NCBI RefSeq assembly: GCF_000011105.1
Contig: NC_000961.1
Location: forward strand, 1,164,662 to 1,228,661
DNA from: Pyrococcus horikoshii OT3
GTDB taxonomy: Archaea; Methanobacteriota_B; Thermococci; Thermococcales; Thermococcaceae
Reading direction: 5' to 3'
Length of the DNA: 64,000 nt
Shown one piece after another: positions 35,107-43,869 of the stretch. The position numbers were made by a program, and so were the translations under genes. The notes below the pieces were generated by a model that was not told the DNA's origin, did no database searches, and saw nothing but the letters and a program-made list of their open reading frames with translations. Position 1 is the stretch's first letter; every line of letters begins with the position of its first letter.

Positions 35107-37182
35107 ATGAGGGGATCGATTGCCATCATTATCACTATAGCCCTTATCACGGCCCCCGTCTCTGCTGTAAGCATGTTAGATTACTCGACAAACATCGTCA
35201 AGAGCTTCAGGGATATTTCAAAAACTGAGGACTTAAGCTTAATAGTTATGGCACTTTCCCTGGCCCTTAATAGAACCGAGAATCTAAATGAAGATGATGT
35301 CTGGAAGTTCACTAATGAACTTATAAACTGGCAGAATGAAGATGGAGGATGGGGATACTTTTTTGGAAGTATCAGCTCAGTTCCGGATACCAGTTTTGCC
35401 CTAATTGCATTAAGTAAGGCGAGAGGAGTTATAGGGGGAAACGCCAGTAGAAGGGTGAAGATAGAGAACTCTATAGTAAAGGGTGTAATTTACCTCGAGA
35501 GGACATTCAATGGAAATGGATGGGGGTACTTAAAGGGAATGCCAACTGATTATAGGAGCACATTACTCGCTTCTGCTGCGCTTGTGATGCTTGGAAAGGA
35601 TAGGGACTATGTTAGGGATGCATATAGGACTATAAAATCTAAGCTCCCCAATGATCCCTTCTCACTTTACTTGTGGGCGATAGTCACGAAGAACATCACG
35701 GGAGAGGTACCAAGTTCTGTAATAGAAAAGCTCAAGGAATTCCATAGAGATGAGGGAGAGCTTGCCGCAGCGACGTATTCATTGCTTGAACTTGAGGGGC
35801 TAACATTCGAAACAGCCTTGATGCTTTCGGAACTTGAAGATTATAGGAGTGAATGGACAAATATGTACTATCCAATATACTCCACAATGGCCTTTTCAAT
35901 AGTCTCGGAGAAGATAATAAAAGCAGGCGAGGATAAACTACTTAAGCTATGCTCCATTCTTCCCGAGCTACAGAATGAGGACGGGGGTTGGGGCCTTTAT
36001 AAGGATTCTTATTCTGATGTTATAGTTACCTATCACGTACTAAACTCCCTCAGAATTTGTAATCCGAGAAGCGATGCTGCGAGAAAAGGGCTGAATTTTA
36101 TGAGGAATAAAATGAAGGAAGCAGAGAGGGAAATTAGAAGTGACAAATATCTAAGAAAGGAATATCTTTACGCGCTTTTATCCCTAATAGAATATAACAA
36201 CCTCTCGAAGGAGGAGAGGGAAAATGCGATATCCTTAATAATGTCCTCGAAGTGGGAGAACAGCATAGGGAAGCAACCAAACATAGTTGCCTTAGCGATA
36301 AGAGCACTAATAGGCTTAGGAGTTCCTCAAAGTAACGAAAGGATCAGGGAAGGGCTTGAATGGGTGATGGAAAAAGAGGTAGACGGTGGATGGGGGTTCA
36401 TATTTAAAACTCCACTCGTTGAGTGGTACTTTGCCCCTACCTATTTGCACACCTTCGAGGTTTTTAATGCACTGCTACCGATCTTAGGGAAAGAGAAGCT
36501 AAAAGATACAATAGAATTTTTGAAGAAGAATGAGCCCGATATTGAATGGCAAAAGTTATACGTTTACGTAACCCTCATGAAACTGGGAGAAAAACCTGAG
36601 TGGAGTATTTCAATACCGAATGATTATTACAGCAGTCCAATCGTAGATGCCATGCTGATTGAATATTACGCCATATCTCCCGAGGTTCCCAAAGTGAATA
36701 TCTACACTATCCTCTCAGAGTTCAAGAATGGTAAAGTAGAGATCAGATCAGATAACGCCAAGCTTGCGATTATAGTTTCTAAGAACTTAGAGGCAACATT
36801 AAATTCAACGACAAAGATAAGGATAACCGAGCTATTAAGCATTCCAGATACGGGGAACTACGTAATAATAGGCCCTGTGGGAAGAATAGACGTCTCAAAG
36901 TACAATGGAGACGTTGGAATTAGCCTCAAGTTAGGAAAGTTTACGGTATGTGGAGTCCCATTGACAGGAGATGGAAACTTAGTCATAATTCCTGGAAGGA
37001 ACAGGAAAGGGGCCCTGCTACTTATTCTCTATCGTGGAAGGAACACGGATAAGATAGCAGAGTTAATTTTACAGCCAAAACTCCTAAAATACTTCCATGG
37101 AAAAGCCGTAATTGCTGAATGGAAGGATAGAAATAGGAATGGAAGGGTGGAGAGCGATGAGCTAATGGTTAAGTTCCTATGA
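35107..37182 (+). CDS. Secreted alpha/alpha-toroid protein (squalene-cyclase/prenyltransferase repeat) with EF-hand-like loop
   Basis: A 691-residue protein. The signal peptide is RGSIAIIITIALITAPVSA. The main body is an alpha/alpha toroid with QW-type repeats: WQNEDGGWGYF (76-85), GNGWGYLKG, LQNEDGGWGLYKD (near 287) and EVDGGWGFIFKTP (near 423). This fold occurs in terpene cyclases and in thioester-containing complement-like domains; no cyclase DxDD or QxxDGSW acid is obvious, so binding is more likely than catalysis. The last 25 residues hold DRNRNGRVESDE, a perfect EF-hand calcium loop pattern. GGAGGGGAAGTT precedes ATG 35107. The cetZ start follows after 12 bases. Confidence 0.75.
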   Translation: MRGSIAIIITIALITAPVSAVSMLDYSTNIVKSFRDISKTEDLSLIVMALSLALNRTENLNEDDVWKFTNELINWQNEDGGWGYFFGSISSVPDTSFALIALSKARGVIGGNASRRVKIENSIVKGVIYLERTFNGNGWGYLKGMPTDYRSTLLASAALVMLGKDRDYVRDAYRTIKSKLPNDPFSLYLWAIVTKNITGEVPSSVIEKLKEFHRDEGELAAATYSLLELEGLTFETALMLSELEDYRSEWTNMYYPIYSTMAFSIVSEKIIKAGEDKLLKLCSILPELQNEDGGWGLYKDSYSDVIVTYHVLNSLRICNPRSDAARKGLNFMRNKMKEAEREIRSDKYLRKEYLYALLSLIEYNNLSKEERENAISLIMSSKWENSIGKQPNIVALAIRALIGLGVPQSNERIREGLEWVMEKEVDGGWGFIFKTPLVEWYFAPTYLHTFEVFNALLPILGKEKLKDTIEFLKKNEPDIEWQKLYVYVTLMKLGEKPEWSISIPNDYYSSPIVDAMLIEYYAISPEVPKVNIYTILSEFKNGKVEIRSDNAKLAIIVSKNLEATLNSTTKIRITELLSIPDTGNYVIIGPVGRIDVSKYNGDVGISLKLGKFTVCGVPLTGDGNLVIIPGRNRKGALLLILYRGRNTDKIAELILQPKLLKYFHGKAVIAEWKDRNRNGRVESDELMVKFL

Positions 37183-37194
37183 GGTGATTCAAAG

Positions 37195-38292
37195 GTGCGG
37201 GCGATAATAATAGGGATAGGTCAGTGTGGGACGAAGATAGCCGATATATTTTCCCTGGTTGACTTTGAAGCCTTAGCTATAAACACTTCAAAAAGCGATC
37301 TCGAGTACCTAAAGCACATACCACCGGAGAGGAGAATTCTAGTAGGGGAGAGCATTGTCGGTGGAAAGGGAGTAAATGCAAATCCTCTCCTGGGAAGGGA
37401 AGCTATGAAAAGGGACCTTCCGATGGTCATGAAGAAAATATCTTCGCTCGTGGGATACGAAGATGTAGATATATTCTTCTTAACTTTCGGCTTTGGAGGG
37501 GGAACGGGAGCCGGAGGAACCCCAGTTCTTGCAGAGGCATTAAAGGAGGAATACCCTGACTCCCTAGTCGTTGCCATAGGAGCTTTACCATTAAAAGAGG
37601 AAGGGATAAGGCCCACGATCAACGCTGCGATAACCATAGATAAGCTGTCTAGAATAGTTGACTCGATAATAGCAATAGACAACAACAAGCTAAAGGAGAG
37701 CGATGAGGATATAAGCCAAGCCTATGAAAAGATAAATTATGCAATAGTCGAAAGAATAGCATCGCTTTTAGCCTTAATAGACGTTCCCGGGGAGCAGACC
37801 TTGGATGCGAGCGATTTGAAATTTGTACTAAGGGCCATGGGAAGCTTTGCAACGGTTGGCTATGCGAAAGCGGATGCCACAAAAATCAAGAGCCTTTCGA
37901 GGTTAATCATAAGATCCTTTGAAAACGAAGGACTTTACCTTGACGTTAACCTAGAATCTGCCCTCTATGGTCTAGTTGCAATTCACGGGCCTCCCGAGGT
38001 TTTAAAGGCTAAGGAGATATTCGATGCACTAAGTGAGCTATCCCAAAGGATTAGGGGAAAGCAGATATTCAGGGGATTCTACCCCGATCCCAGGGAAAGG
38101 GAAGTCGAAGTTGTCACGTTGCTTAGCGGAATTTACGAGAGTAAAAGCATAGAGAATATCGTGATAACTGCAAAGAGATATGCGAGAGAATTTATGAAAG
38201 CAAAGGAAGAGGGAGAAATGAAAAAGAGAGAATTACTTAAAGGTTTACCAGATTTTGAGGATATATATCCCGGTGAGGTAGATGAAGGTTAA
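37195..38292 (+). CDS. cetZ: Tubulin/FtsZ-family protein CetZ
   Basis: A 365-residue cytoskeletal GTPase. It has the N-terminal Rossmann start IIIGIGQCGTKIADIFS (4-20), T3-like VGGKGVNANPLLGREAMK, the tubulin signature GGGTGAGGTP (101-110), and GALPLKEEGIRPTINAAITI for the ribose loop. The Q-CGTK and NANPLLG forms fit CetZ (former FtsZ3) rather than FtsZ1/FtsZ2. CetZ proteins in haloarchaea control cell shape and motility. The start is GTG 37195 after GAGGTGATTCAAAG. It overlaps the next gene by 11 bp and lies in the surface/pilin-like cluster. Confidence 0.93.
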   Translation: MRAIIIGIGQCGTKIADIFSLVDFEALAINTSKSDLEYLKHIPPERRILVGESIVGGKGVNANPLLGREAMKRDLPMVMKKISSLVGYEDVDIFFLTFGFGGGTGAGGTPVLAEALKEEYPDSLVVAIGALPLKEEGIRPTINAAITIDKLSRIVDSIIAIDNNKLKESDEDISQAYEKINYAIVERIASLLALIDVPGEQTLDASDLKFVLRAMGSFATVGYAKADATKIKSLSRLIIRSFENEGLYLDVNLESALYGLVAIHGPPEVLKAKEIFDALSELSQRIRGKQIFRGFYPDPREREVEVVTLLSGIYESKSIENIVITAKRYAREFMKAKEEGEMKKRELLKGLPDFEDIYPGEVDEG

Positions 38293-38875
38293 AGATTCAG
38301 TAGAGGTTGCATTGGAGTTAAACGAGAAGGATTTGTACTCGCACATAGCTCATGAGAGTGCTGAGGATATGATAAGGATAATCTCATCGATGGATGCCGA
38401 GAGGGCCAAGCTAAGGGGAGAAGTAGTTTACCATCAGGATGATTGGGATCTTTTAATAAGGGAAAGGATAAGGAAGGGGAAGAGGCACACTGCATTCGAC
38501 TTCTACAACCCAATTTTACTGGATATTTGGGAGGAAAAAGTGAAGGAGGCTAAGAAGTCCTTGAGATTGCTGAAATACTTCATAGCAGGAATCGTTGGGA
38601 TTCTTGCGGTAACAGCCTTACTAATGGTTTATACTGGATATCCCATTATAATTCTTGGACTAGGATTGCTCCCGTTAGCACTTTTTGCTTATGACTACTT
38701 TCACGCGAAAGCCGATCTAGCTTATTATGAGCTCGTCCAATTCTTCATATACGAATTGAAAGAGATAATTAAGAAATTCGAGTTGGACAAGAGCAAGTAT
38801 CCAATTAAAATTTACAGCAGAGACTACAACGGAGTAGAATTTAAAAAGGGTGGAAAAGCCCTCATAAAAGCTTAA
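38282..38875 (+). CDS. Two-TM membrane protein between cetZ and the pilin-like genes
   Basis: A 197-residue protein. Cytoplasmic N-terminus of about 100 residues (ALELNEKDLYSHIAHESAED, KAxxRGEVVYHQDDWDLL), two adjacent TM helices (LLKYFIAGIVGILAVTALLM and YPIIILGLGLLPLALFAYDY), and a charged C-terminal tail with a basic end. ATG 38282 lies inside the last codons of cetZ, so its translation is coupled to CetZ. It is a plausible membrane tether or adaptor for CetZ; that is inference from position only. No family recognised. Confidence 0.7.
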   Translation: MKVKDSVEVALELNEKDLYSHIAHESAEDMIRIISSMDAERAKLRGEVVYHQDDWDLLIRERIRKGKRHTAFDFYNPILLDIWEEKVKEAKKSLRLLKYFIAGIVGILAVTALLMVYTGYPIIILGLGLLPLALFAYDYFHAKADLAYYELVQFFIYELKEIIKKFELDKSKYPIKIYSRDYNGVEFKKGGKALIKA

Positions 38876-38910
38876 ATATATTCATACCCAAGATTCCCCT
38901 AGTGGAAAAG

Positions 38911-39510
38911 ATGAGGAAGGGTCAGATATCGATAGAGTTCCTCTTCCTAATCACGGTACTCATGATAATGTTAATCTATTCTCTAAATAACGTAACGTTC
39001 ACTCGGGGTCCTTCCGTTGACCTTTTAGCAACGCAGATTAATATCGAAGAGAAATCCCTTGCTAATGCGATCTCCAATACGATTAGCCAAGTCTATTCCC
39101 AAGGCCCAGGGGGAAAGGCCACAACCTACATAACCCTGACCTACTTAAGAAACGAGGGGAATATAGAGAAAGCCTTCAAGATTTCAAATCCTGTAATTTT
39201 AGTATTCTACTCTAATGGGACGTACGTTGCGATAGTTGATGAGAATAACGCTAGCATTTATACCTATGGCCCCAACAAGAATGCGTTCTGGAGCTATTCA
39301 CTATACGCAAGGGATCTTTTAGCTAACTACACGGTCTTCGGAAATAAGCTTCTCGTCAACTTTGATGGAAATAAAAGGGAAATTGCCTGCCTAATTATAA
39401 AGCCCTCGGAAATACCTAAGAAGCTAAAGATAGTTGTTGAGTGGAATCCAGACTTAAGTACATCCTGGAGCTATAACTCCGGAGAGCTTAAGATAGTAAT
39501 AGGTGAGTAA
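38911..39510 (+). CDS. Pilin-like protein 1 (class III signal, QISIEF)
   Basis: A 199-residue protein. It starts MRKGQISIEFLFLITVLMIM: a short basic leader ending in Gly, then Q-x-S-I-E-F and a hydrophobic stretch, the archaeal class III (type IV pilin-like) signal cut by EppA/PibD-type peptidase with the helix kept. The rest is an extracellular beta domain with several Asn-X-Ser/Thr sites. ATG 38911 is chosen over GTG 38902. A T/A-rich stretch with TTAAATATATT at about 38872 could be a promoter. The next gene starts after one base. Confidence 0.82.
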   Translation: MRKGQISIEFLFLITVLMIMLIYSLNNVTFTRGPSVDLLATQINIEEKSLANAISNTISQVYSQGPGGKATTYITLTYLRNEGNIEKAFKISNPVILVFYSNGTYVAIVDENNASIYTYGPNKNAFWSYSLYARDLLANYTVFGNKLLVNFDGNKREIACLIIKPSEIPKKLKIVVEWNPDLSTSWSYNSGELKIVIGE

Positions 39511-39511
39511 C

Positions 39512-39925
39512 ATGAGGAGTCAAGTATCCATAGACTTCCTCATAGCCCTAACGCTTGTAACCATAACAGCGTTAAACCTAATTAGCCTGGGCTTAACCCA
39601 AATGGAGGAGGCTAAATCCTTTGACCTGTCTAGCAAAGTGAAGGTGTTTGCCATAGATGTTAGGGATACCGTGACGAAAGTTTACAGTTGTGGGGAAGGG
39701 TTTGCGGTTAAAAAAACTTGGCCCTTCGAGCTGAATCCCGGGGATGAAATCATAGTTTCCCTCGAAACCTCAGGAATTGTGAACGTGACGCTTATAACGG
39801 GGGGAAAGAGGTATACGGTAATAGAGAGGCTACAGGTTCCGATAGCCGAGAATAGTAGTGTGATCCTAACAACAGAAAAGAGAAACTTCTGGATAAAGTT
39901 TGAAGGAGGAGTAAAGGTTGAGTAA
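39512..39925 (+). CDS. Pilin-like protein 2 (QVSIDF)
   Basis: A 137-residue protein beginning MRSQVSIDFLIALTLVTITA, a class III-type leader with S rather than G before the Q and Asp at the Glu+5 position. The ectodomain is short with paired beta strands (IIVSLETSGIVNVTLITGGK) and two Cys-free halves; one Cys sits at YSCGEGF. The ribosome binding site TAGGTGAGTAAC overlaps the previous stop; ATG 39512 is preferred over the upstream in-frame codon 39503. It overlaps the next gene by 8 bp. Confidence 0.8.
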   Translation: MRSQVSIDFLIALTLVTITALNLISLGLTQMEEAKSFDLSSKVKVFAIDVRDTVTKVYSCGEGFAVKKTWPFELNPGDEIIVSLETSGIVNVTLITGGKRYTVIERLQVPIAENSSVILTTEKRNFWIKFEGGVKVE

Positions 39926-40346
39926 AAGGGGACAGACATCCATAGAAGAGCTATTCATTCTGATAATCATATTAGCTGGGGCCATGGTGGTGATTCCAGG
40001 ATATCTAGACAACGATGCTAAGGCCAGTGTCGTGGTTCACGTTAAGGATGTTACCCGGGAGGGATGCGACTACTTGAACTTAGGAGTTATCATAAATGAA
40101 TCTAAGTATGCTCCCCTTAACGGGATCATTAATAGTTCTGTAAGGTGCTTCTTGAAGAGAATATCGTTTGAGGAGAATAAGAGCGAGATAAACGTGACGA
40201 TTTATGTAGAATCAAATGCCAACGTTAGTGAGGCCCTCAAGGAGTTCATCATAAACTCGCTTAGGGAGAGAGAGGGCTTCTCGTACTCTAATGGTGTATT
40301 ATCATACAGGGGAATCAAGGTGAAGGTGGAGGTACTTGAATCATGA
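39918..40346 (+). CDS. Pilin-like protein 3 (GQTSIEEL)
   Basis: A 142-residue protein starting MSKRGQTSIEELFILIIILA, a clear class III signal (RG|QTSIE). The ectodomain has two Cys (REGCDYLNLG and VRCFLKR) that could pair, and Asn-X-Ser/Thr sites. The start codon is TTG 39918, preceded by GGAGGAGTAAAGG and lying within the last codons of the upstream gene. Its stop overlaps the next start as ATGA. Compact size suggests a minor or initiating pilin. Confidence 0.8.
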   Translation: MSKRGQTSIEELFILIIILAGAMVVIPGYLDNDAKASVVVHVKDVTREGCDYLNLGVIINESKYAPLNGIINSSVRCFLKRISFEENKSEINVTIYVESNANVSEALKEFIINSLREREGFSYSNGVLSYRGIKVKVEVLES

Positions 40347-41773
40347 GGAGAGGACAATTACTATCTATAGATGCGTTGCTTTCACTCGTTGTCATGGCCT
40401 TCCTTCTAGCCTCACTAATCAACGTTTCATCTAACCTAAGGGGAGAGGTAGTTTCCGCAGTAAACTGGTTTAGTAGAAGCAATATAGCCGAGAACATGGC
40501 CGATGTACTTTTAGAATCTCCCGGAGAGCCTGAAAATTGGAATGAAAATGTTAACTCAACAAATGTAGTTGGGCTTGTTAGCTCCCCTGGAATCGTTGAT
40601 TATGAAAAGTTGAAAACCCTTGTTAAAAATATAAACAACCCTAGAATTTTAAGTTCACTGTACAACCTAAGCCTTAAGAAGGACTTTCTAATTGAGTTCT
40701 ACCTTTCACTGGTTAACGTTAGTGTTTATGGTCAGTTTCCGAAGGTTTACATAGATAATATGACTTTTTCAAACCCAAGTGGAAAACCTCCAGGTGTAGA
40801 GTTCACAATCTCAAGCAAGGGAAACAGGGCATTTGAAGTTACATACTTAGAGCTAGTAAGAGAGGGAGTGAAATACATCAACGAGGAAGTTTTAGATTTA
40901 ACAACTGGAGCAAATCTTAATCTAGAAGATGGAGATAGACTAAAGTTTATTCTAGCAGAAGACGTAACTTTAACCGTTAAGAGAGCTAGCGGTGGGGGAA
41001 CGGTATTTCAAAAACAGATTCCAGCAGGAGCTGTCGTTGAGATCTTGGTTACAGGTCCCGAGGTTAGTAATTTTAAGCTAACGTTTCAGGGAAGCTGGAA
41101 CGTGTTTAAATTCACGGGACAGGGAAATGTCGTAGTCACGGTATCATCTTATTCAAATACAACCCCTGAAATTGTGGCAAATAAAACGTTCTATACAACT
41201 CTTTTAACCCTGGGAACGCCAACTTATTGGTTTGCTGTAATAAATGGAAGCCTAGTTACTGATAAGGACACAATACTAAGTTCAATGAACAGATCAGAAT
41301 GGATAGAACCAATTTATAGGATAGTAACGGTGGAGAGATTTGAGTACAACTTATCCAAGGGGCCCTCAGGTGAAGATCCACTAATTTATGGAGTTCTCTC
41401 CCAACCTTTACCTTCGGAAGCGTTCTTAATGGTTTCAGCTCCCAACACCCCAGGGAACGTTACATTCGTCACGGTTTCTGGTCCAAAGGTTAGGGGAGTT
41501 CTAGTCTATAGGGAGGAAAGCAACGATATACTTAGGGCTATTATAATTGAGGATAACAAAACTATCCTATACAGGGGAAACACATCTTCGATCTCGATAC
41601 CACTTGATAAGATATTTGACAGCTATGAGAACGGTATAATAGGGATGTGGCTTTATTCTACCACATGGAACAGGCAAAATGTAAATATTACCATAATACC
41701 ATCTATAAAATGGGTAATAAAACCAATGAAAGATCTAGCGTTGGTGAAGTTAGTGGTGTGGGATGATTCATGA
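40343..41773 (+). CDS. Pilin-like protein 4 with large ectodomain, 476 aa
   Basis: It starts MRRGQLLSIDALLSLVVMAF: basic residues, Gly, Q-L-L-S-I-D, then a hydrophobic helix, matching a class III signal with an Asp at +6. The 440-residue ectodomain is beta-rich and Asn/Ser/Thr-rich (FPKVYIDNMTFSNPSGKPPG, GGGTVFQKQIPAGAVVEILV). Start and stop are joined to both neighbours by ATGA overlaps. The N-terminus is clearly related to that of the next protein (SIDALLSL versus TLDALLSL), implying duplication. Confidence 0.75.
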   Translation: MRRGQLLSIDALLSLVVMAFLLASLINVSSNLRGEVVSAVNWFSRSNIAENMADVLLESPGEPENWNENVNSTNVVGLVSSPGIVDYEKLKTLVKNINNPRILSSLYNLSLKKDFLIEFYLSLVNVSVYGQFPKVYIDNMTFSNPSGKPPGVEFTISSKGNRAFEVTYLELVREGVKYINEEVLDLTTGANLNLEDGDRLKFILAEDVTLTVKRASGGGTVFQKQIPAGAVVEILVTGPEVSNFKLTFQGSWNVFKFTGQGNVVVTVSSYSNTTPEIVANKTFYTTLLTLGTPTYWFAVINGSLVTDKDTILSSMNRSEWIEPIYRIVTVERFEYNLSKGPSGEDPLIYGVLSQPLPSEAFLMVSAPNTPGNVTFVTVSGPKVRGVLVYREESNDILRAIIIEDNKTILYRGNTSSISIPLDKIFDSYENGIIGMWLYSTTWNRQNVNITIIPSIKWVIKPMKDLALVKLVVWDDS

Positions 41774-43869
41774 GAAGGGGATTCATATTTACCTTGGACG
41801 CTTTACTATCATTAATATTAGTTGTAACGGTACTAGCGTCAGTTGTTAGTATAGAAAATAGAGTATCCCAGGTTTATTTAACGTCAATGAGATCGCAGTC
41901 TAGGGATATAGCCAAAGAAATGCTAATGGTATTAAGAACCGTTCCTTTAAACGAAATAGTTCCTCCCGAGAAAATAGAGGAGTGGGAAGATAACGGGATC
42001 CTGGACAGTGATTTAGTTGACCCGAGCATGAGCCCATTAGATATAGTGGCCACCTACTGGGCGACCCAGAATATATATCCTGAAAAAAACCTGCGGCACA
42101 AAGCTGAAATTATCCTGGGGTACATCTTAAACGAAACCCTTCCAGGATACTACTACGAGCTCATGATAAATAATTATACGAGCCCGTACCTAAGGAAGGT
42201 TGGGGCTAATTATTCTAAAGCCCTGGAAGTTTCACCAGCAACCCTAGTCATGAGCGGCTACGCTTATAACCAGACGCCTAGGGGGTATATGGCAAGAGCT
42301 TATCTCACAAGGGTAACTACTATAAGAAAGGAGTTATATGGATGGATGAGAGTTTTAGCTGGCGGGTATTCTTATTATAACAACTTAAACAAGCTAACGA
42401 TAATTAGAAAAATATATCTACCTATAGACGCCAGAATAATGGAAGCTGATGGAAAATTTGTAACAAGACAGGGCGAATACTTGGAGCTATATATTAATGA
42501 CGTTAGGGTTGGCGGGGATTATGGTCAAATAAATATAGACGACTTAACTCCATATCTAAAACCTGGGGAGAATATAATAAAGTTAATATTCTCATCTTTT
42601 AGCTCACTTTTTAGAAGCCCACAAGACGAGATAGGATCAGCAAGTGGAACTACAATGTACGTTAAATACAAAACTCAAAGCTCAGAAGTAGAGGATCCAG
42701 GGATAGTAAAAATCTACAATGTTACCTCCAAAGAAACAGGGATAATGTATCTCCTGGAACTCTTTGTTCCAGGGAACATAACATCAATTTACATGAAATT
42801 TAAAGTTGATGGAGTCAGCTACGTTACCCTATACTATGGATTTGGAGGAAATCTTACTTTATTGCTGACTAAAACTCCACAGAACGGTATCGTGGAATTT
42901 ACGGATGATGAGATTAGAGATGCAGTAAATATGAAGATATGTGGGGGAAGAGATTGTTATGATGAATTTAAAGAAAACCTCAGCAAGATGGTCTTCGACT
43001 TTGTTCTCGGCTTCGATGCATATTATGACCCTGAGAGGGGAGAATGGAGATATGAGGGAAGAGATACACCCAATACAGGAACTAGAGTAATTTACGGATA
43101 TCCCGATTCTGAAGTTGTCATAAAGTACAAGCCAAGGATACTAATAACTAGGTATAGTATTCCCATTTCAATGTATTTCCCATATGGAGATAAGAGAGTA
43201 AGTTATCCAAGTAATGGGGAGTTTGGGAATACCGGACTTAGAGTTGAATATCAATTACCTTCAATCGCGGATCCATGGTATGCGGATTTCTGGGTTGGAT
43301 ACACATTTGTTGATTACACAACCATTCAAAATCTCTATGAAAATGGAAAATTATTCTATTCTGGACCTTTGGGTAGATATGCAATAAGGGTTGCCTACAC
43401 AAGGATTTATCCTTGGATGATGGTTCCCGGTCAGACAAATGTATTCGAAATTAAAATGACCAATGGTAGTTCATACGTAAGAGATGGAGAAACTAGGGGA
43501 GTAATTAAATACTTTATTCAGGCCTATGCTGGATATGGGAACATATTTCCAAAGTTCATTAGAACCGGATGTAAGGGATATAACATAACTTATTATTGGA
43601 TAGGGGATTCAAATCAACATTACGTGCTTGCCGGAGAAGAGCCTTATTGTAATCTAACAGCTGACGATCTGCTTGTGGGAAGAAATATTTATGCTGTTGA
43701 TGATGCAATAGTGAGGTTATTTAACAATCTCGGAGGAAATGGAACTAAGGATAGTCCGCTATTTGTGGAACTACCATCAAATGTCATGATCGACTTTGCA
43801 TCAATGGGAAACATTCCAGGATTGTTCACGCCAATTAGGATTACCCTAAGGGTTTGGAGGGAGAAATAA
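41770..43869 (+). CDS. Pilin-like protein 5 with very large ectodomain, 699 aa
   Basis: The N-terminus MRRGFIFTLDALLSLILVVT keeps the basic-Gly leader and a hydrophobic helix but replaces Q-x-S-I-E with F-I-F-T-L-D, so processing by the prepilin peptidase is plausible but not certain. The ectodomain of about 660 residues is rich in Tyr, Asn and Gly (GYAYNQTPRGYMARAYLTR, YYDPERGEWRYEGRD), with Cys pairs (KICGGRDCYDE, RTGCKGYN...EPYCNL) that could form disulphides. Its ATG lies in the previous stop (ATGA) and its stop TAA overlaps the next ATG by one base. Confidence 0.72.
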   Translation: MRRGFIFTLDALLSLILVVTVLASVVSIENRVSQVYLTSMRSQSRDIAKEMLMVLRTVPLNEIVPPEKIEEWEDNGILDSDLVDPSMSPLDIVATYWATQNIYPEKNLRHKAEIILGYILNETLPGYYYELMINNYTSPYLRKVGANYSKALEVSPATLVMSGYAYNQTPRGYMARAYLTRVTTIRKELYGWMRVLAGGYSYYNNLNKLTIIRKIYLPIDARIMEADGKFVTRQGEYLELYINDVRVGGDYGQINIDDLTPYLKPGENIIKLIFSSFSSLFRSPQDEIGSASGTTMYVKYKTQSSEVEDPGIVKIYNVTSKETGIMYLLELFVPGNITSIYMKFKVDGVSYVTLYYGFGGNLTLLLTKTPQNGIVEFTDDEIRDAVNMKICGGRDCYDEFKENLSKMVFDFVLGFDAYYDPERGEWRYEGRDTPNTGTRVIYGYPDSEVVIKYKPRILITRYSIPISMYFPYGDKRVSYPSNGEFGNTGLRVEYQLPSIADPWYADFWVGYTFVDYTTIQNLYENGKLFYSGPLGRYAIRVAYTRIYPWMMVPGQTNVFEIKMTNGSSYVRDGETRGVIKYFIQAYAGYGNIFPKFIRTGCKGYNITYYWIGDSNQHYVLAGEEPYCNLTADDLLVGRNIYAVDDAIVRLFNNLGGNGTKDSPLFVELPSNVMIDFASMGNIPGLFTPIRITLRVWREK

